Part shown: piece after piece, positions 60,875 through 64,000 of the stretch | Layout: each line of letters starts with the position of its first letter | Position numbering within the stretch: position 1 is the stretch's first letter | Origin: Chitinophagaceae bacterium BSSC1 | GTDB lineage: Bacteria; Bacteroidota; Bacteroidia; Chitinophagales; Chitinophagaceae | NCBI GenBank assembly: GCA_002256435.1 | Contig: NKJC01000001.1 | Coordinates: 1,550,001-1,614,000 of the forward strand | DNA length: 64,000 bases | Reading direction: 5' to 3' | Notes under the pieces: model-generated | What the model was told of the DNA's origin: nothing | Database searches by the model: none | What the model saw: the letters and a program-made list of their open reading frames with translations, nothing else | Made by a program: the position numbers and the translations under genes

Positions 60875-60956
60875 TATTTGGGATTTGATATTGCTGTTAC
60901 AACGGTATGTCAACACCTCAATTCAAATTTCAAATTAAAAATTTCAAACTCATACA

Positions 60957-61865
60957 ATGGAAAATAACACTTCATTACAACAGCAACTCCTGGAGGCCGG
61001 CGTACACTTTGGTCACCTGAAAAAGAAGTGGAACCCTAAGATGTTGCCTTACATCTTTGCTGAGAAGAAAGGTATTCACATCATTGACCTGAACAAAACA
61101 GTAGACCATTTGCAGGAAGCTGCAGCGGCCATGAAACAAATTGCTAAAAGCGGCAAGAAAATCATGTTCGTAGCTACTAAAAAACAGGCTAAAGAAATAG
61201 TTAGCGAATGCGCTAAGCGTGTAAACATGCCATATGCAACTGAACGTTGGTTGGGTGGTATGTTAACCAACTTCAACACCGTTCGTAAGAGCGTTAAGAA
61301 GATGCAGAGCATTGAAAAAATGTTGGCAGATGGTAGCGCTGAAAGCTTGACTAAGAAAGAGCGTTTGACTTTAAGCCGCGACAAAGAAAAAATGGAAAAG
61401 GTATTGGGCGGTATTGCTCAATTGGGTCGCCTACCAGCCGCTTTGTTCTTGGTTGATATTGGTCACGAGCATATTGCTTTGGCTGAAGCTAAGCGTTTGG
61501 GCATTACCACATTTGGTATGGTTGATACTAACAGTGATCCTAACAAGGTTGACTTTGCAGTACCTGCTAATGACGATGCTACTAAATCTATTGCTATCAT
61601 CACTAACTACATAGTAGCTGCTATTGCAGAAGGTTTGGCTGAACGTCAAGCTTCTAAAGATGACGATAGTGAAGATGACAACAACAACGAAAATGAAACT
61701 CGCGCTCGTCGCCTAGAAGCTGAAGCTCAAGCTGAAGCTGGTCGTGGTGGCAGAAGAGGTGGAGCAAACCAAGGTGCACCTGCTGGTGGTCCTGGTGGCG
61801 CACCTAAGCGTCGCGTTCCAAGCAGCGGAAACCGTAGGCCAGCTGGTGGCGGTGGAAGCCGATAG
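60957..61865 (+). CDS. rpsB: 30S ribosomal protein S2 with extended tail
   Basis: A 302-residue S2. The core is standard: LLEAGVHFGHLKKKWNPKML, then ERWLGGMLTNFNTVRKSVKK and LFLVDIGHEHIALAEAKRLG. About residues 235-250 are acidic (DDDSEDDNNNENE) and the last 45 are Gly/Arg/Pro-rich (GGRRGGANQGAPAGGPGG). Typical S2 is about 240 residues, so the tail is an extension. It is paired with tsf downstream, as in most bacteria. Confidence 0.96.
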   Translation: MENNTSLQQQLLEAGVHFGHLKKKWNPKMLPYIFAEKKGIHIIDLNKTVDHLQEAAAAMKQIAKSGKKIMFVATKKQAKEIVSECAKRVNMPYATERWLGGMLTNFNTVRKSVKKMQSIEKMLADGSAESLTKKERLTLSRDKEKMEKVLGGIAQLGRLPAALFLVDIGHEHIALAEAKRLGITTFGMVDTNSDPNKVDFAVPANDDATKSIAIITNYIVAAIAEGLAERQASKDDDSEDDNNNENETRARRLEAEAQAEAGRGGRRGGANQGAPAGGPGGAPKRRVPSSGNRRPAGGGGSR

Positions 61866-61881
61866 TAAGGAAACAATTGAT

Positions 61882-61936
61882 TGGGTCATTACGTCGTGCT
61901 CCCCTCTGGGAGAAGGCATAATGACCCATCTTTTAT
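61882..61936 (+). terminator. Hairpin after rpsB, probable terminator or attenuator
   Basis: Exact 10-bp arms TGGGTCATTA/TAATGACCCA enclose a smaller CTCCC/GGGAG stem and are followed by TCTTTTAT. It lies between rpsB and tsf, so it may only partly end transcription. The rest of the 168-bp gap shows nothing else clear. Confidence 0.6.
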
Positions 61937-62033
61937 AGATTGAGTCCTACTTCATTTTTTCTTAACAGGGAAGCATTGCAAGACAGTGTAAATTGTCCCG
62001 GTTAAAATATTTATAACCTTAATAACATACTAT

Positions 62034-62873
62034 ATGTCTACTGTAACAATCACCGCAGCAGAAATCAACAAATTACGTCAAGCTACCGGAGCTGGTATGC
62101 TAGACTGCAGAAAAGCATTGACTGAAACCAATGGCGATTTTGAAGGCGCTATTGACTGGTTGCGCAAGCAAGGCCAGAAAGTTGCCGCTAAACGCAGCGA
62201 CCGTGAAGCTAAAGAAGGTGTGATCATTGCAAAAACTTCTGCTGATAACAAAACTGGTTTTGTTGTTTGCATTAGCTGCGAAACTGACTTTGTATCTAAA
62301 AATGCTGACTTTGTTGCTTTTGCTCAAAGTATTGCTGACGCTGCCGTTGCTAACAACGTGAAAAGCGCAGAAGAACTAAACGAAGTATCGGTAAACGGTG
62401 CTAAGGTTTCTGACCTGATCAACGATAAATTGGCTTCTATTGGTGAGAAAATTGGTGTTGCCAAATTTGAGCGCATTGAAGCAAACTATGTAGCTTCTTA
62501 TATTCACGGTGCAAACCGCATGGGTGTATTGGTTGGTTTAAGTTCTGAAGCTGCTGAAGCTGGTAAAGACGTAGCAATGCAAATTGCTGCTATGAATCCT
62601 TTGGCTGTTGATCCAGATGCTATTCCTGCTGCTACCATTGAAAGAGAGCGTGCTATTGTGGTTGAAACCATGAAAGCTGATCCTAAAATGGCTGGTAAAC
62701 CAGACGAAATGATTGCTAAAATTGCCGAAGGTAAATTGAATGCGTTCTTTAAAGAGAACACATTGTTGGCCCAAGCTTTTGTAAAAGACGGTGGCAAAAC
62801 TGTTGGTGAATACTTGAAATCAGTAAATGCTGATTTGAAAGTTACCCAGTTTGTACGCGTTGCATTAGGATAA
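62034..62873 (+). CDS. tsf: Elongation factor Ts
   Basis: A 279-residue EF-Ts. The N-terminal UBA-like domain is INKLRQATGAGMLDCRKALT, then the EF-Tu contact region with VVCISCETDFVSKNADFVAF (the conserved TDFV), and SYIHGANRMGVLVGLSS in the second core repeat. EF-Ts exchanges GDP for GTP on EF-Tu. Preceded by rpsB and followed by a terminator. Confidence 0.97.
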   Translation: MSTVTITAAEINKLRQATGAGMLDCRKALTETNGDFEGAIDWLRKQGQKVAAKRSDREAKEGVIIAKTSADNKTGFVVCISCETDFVSKNADFVAFAQSIADAAVANNVKSAEELNEVSVNGAKVSDLINDKLASIGEKIGVAKFERIEANYVASYIHGANRMGVLVGLSSEAAEAGKDVAMQIAAMNPLAVDPDAIPAATIERERAIVVETMKADPKMAGKPDEMIAKIAEGKLNAFFKENTLLAQAFVKDGGKTVGEYLKSVNADLKVTQFVRVALG

Positions 62874-62893
62874 TTCTATACAACTATACTTAT

Positions 62894-62926
62894 GAAAGGC
62901 TGTCACTTTTGTGGCGGCCTTTTTTT
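62894..62926 (+). terminator. Intrinsic terminator after tsf
   Basis: AGGCTGTCAC pairs with GTGGCGGCCT (two G-U pairs) around a TTTT loop, followed by six more T. It ends the ribosomal-protein/tsf transcript. Confidence 0.85.
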
Positions 62927-62974
62927 ATGGCCTCGATCCATTATTTTTATGATTAATAAGACCCCTAGATAGTT

Positions 62975-63985
62975 ATGCAAAAAATCCTTTTGATCCTCCT
63001 CTTGTTCCCTTTTGTTTCCACCGCTCAAATCAATACTACTTCAAATAAAACCATCCCCCTTCTTGAAAGTATCACCAGCGATACCATCAACGGAACATGC
63101 AAAGCCATTGTTTTTGAATACGACCAATTGAAAAGAGTGAGCCGTATTTCAGTAAAAGAAATTAGCATTAAAAAAAGATCTGCCTCTTTGGAAACTTTAA
63201 TTAAAGTGCAAGATTTTAAATACCAGCAAAATGAACAGATCCCTTTTGCATCCCATATTTTTAATTATGATTATGAAGATATAAGACTTAGTAGAGAAAG
63301 AAATGGGCAGTCTCAACAACTACAATATTTTCTAATTAAAGATGGCAAACGAATTGGTGACAGCGTTATTTATCAAGATTATGAACATCTTGTAGCAGAT
63401 GCAAAATTTGATGATACAATTTCCCAGAAACGGATAGCAAGTTTTGTACAAACCCCAACTAAACTAATTAGTGTATTGGGACTATCTGAAAAAGAACCAG
63501 GTATAAAGTATCCGCGAAAATATTTCATTGATTCTTTTGTCATTAATAAGGAACATAATATTGGGTTTGAATCTTCAGAACAGCATGATGGAGATAGATT
63601 CTTTCCTCGTGCATATTTTACTTTTACCAAATTTGACCAAGCCATTAATCCACTTCAGCAATTAAATATTGCTCCCTTAGTTACAAATGAAAAGATTACC
63701 CTAAGTTTTGGTTCAGATCAAATGAAACAAATTGGAAAATGCATTGATCACTTTGGCACGGAATTTAACTGGCATTACTTGAATCAAAATAATCCAATGA
63801 ACTTATATTTTGAAAGGGGAGAAGTAGAGTCTCCGTTTGAAGACATTATTCAGTTATCCTATTCTTACAACCAAGATCAGCAACCCACTTATTGCAAAAC
63901 ATTGGTTAAGAAAATTTTTAAAAATGATAATGGTCGTTTAGCAGGTACGTATAAAAAATCGTTTACGTTTAGATATAAAAAATAG
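62975..63985 (+). CDS. Exported protein of unknown function
   Basis: A 336-residue protein with a signal peptide (KILLILLLFPFVSTAQ). The body is rich in beta strands and charged turns (FEYDQLKRVSRISVKEISIK, FKYQQNEQIPFASHIF), and the end (CKTLVKKIFKNDNGRLAG) again alternates strands. This resembles RHS/YD-like or DUF-type secreted proteins that parse text-like repeats, but no clear family is seen. It stands alone after the tsf terminator; only 15 bases of the window follow it. Confidence 0.7.
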   Translation: MQKILLILLLFPFVSTAQINTTSNKTIPLLESITSDTINGTCKAIVFEYDQLKRVSRISVKEISIKKRSASLETLIKVQDFKYQQNEQIPFASHIFNYDYEDIRLSRERNGQSQQLQYFLIKDGKRIGDSVIYQDYEHLVADAKFDDTISQKRIASFVQTPTKLISVLGLSEKEPGIKYPRKYFIDSFVINKEHNIGFESSEQHDGDRFFPRAYFTFTKFDQAINPLQQLNIAPLVTNEKITLSFGSDQMKQIGKCIDHFGTEFNWHYLNQNNPMNLYFERGEVESPFEDIIQLSYSYNQDQQPTYCKTLVKKIFKNDNGRLAGTYKKSFTFRYKK

Positions 63986-64000
63986 AAGATTTTAATTTTG

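Overview
The window reads as chromosome of a Bacteroidota bacterium, probably family Chitinophagaceae. Evidence: a 1418-residue surface protein with a gliding-motility/type IX secretion (CHU_C-like) C-terminus, a DUF4290 protein, a MurA of the Asp-for-Cys type, a Bacteroidota-style -7 box (TACCTTTG) ahead of rplM, and few Shine-Dalgarno sites. It is mostly ordinary chromosome of about 40% GC, interrupted by one AT-rich integrated island at about 22.96-36.36 kb.

Layout. 0-7 kb: end of a sulfatase, a HigBA toxin-antitoxin (TA) pair, an AlkA-type glycosylase, a divergent L-fucose/L-fuconate cluster (permease, dehydratase, SDR, AraC regulator) and a second TA locus whose toxin is reduced to a 32-codon relic. 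7-10 kb: enoyl-CoA hydratase and PaaZ, abutting end to start. 10-22.6 kb: type IX-secreted PKD protein, GH20 hexosaminidase, quinoprotein dehydrogenase, ABC ATPase, MscS channel, Crp-family regulator and an adenosine deaminase with a signal peptide. 22.6-22.95 kb: intergenic direct and inverted repeats.

22.96-36.36 kb: an integrative island in the 3' end of tRNA-Lys(UUU), bounded by an exact 18-bp direct repeat. The tRNA end displaced by integration, with its old terminator, remains at the left end; the island supplies the new tRNA 3' end and a new terminator. Paired TTGACACY sites lie inside both ends. Cargo: tyrosine integrase, two helix-turn-helix proteins, an unknown protein, an HNH protein, and a tightly coupled four-gene operon (514, 576, 294 and 1701 residues) ending in a DEAD/DEAH helicase with a DUF1998-like C-terminus. 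The 576-residue protein looks like an McrB-type AAA+ domain that has lost its P-loop. The operon resembles Druantia/DISARM-class helicase defence systems but lacks a recognisable DruA, methyltransferase or phospholipase D. It is the best candidate for an undescribed or divergent defence system here.

36.4-64 kb: cation/proton antiporter, tricorn-like S41 protease, an ECF sigma operon, the 5-oxoprolinase operon (pxpB-pxpC-pxpA plus an NRAMP-like transporter), mnmH, sixA, an EamA exporter, a glycosyltransferase, murA, a DUF4290 gene, pheS, a desaturase, recO preceded by a 7-bp tandem repeat, a HipBA pair, an amidohydrolase, the ribosomal run rplM-rpsI-rpsB-tsf, and a secreted protein of unknown function. 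A dispersed intergenic repeat built around an 18-bp palindrome-like core (TATACTAGAACnnGTATA) occurs near 0.6 kb with one core and near 47.3 kb with four.
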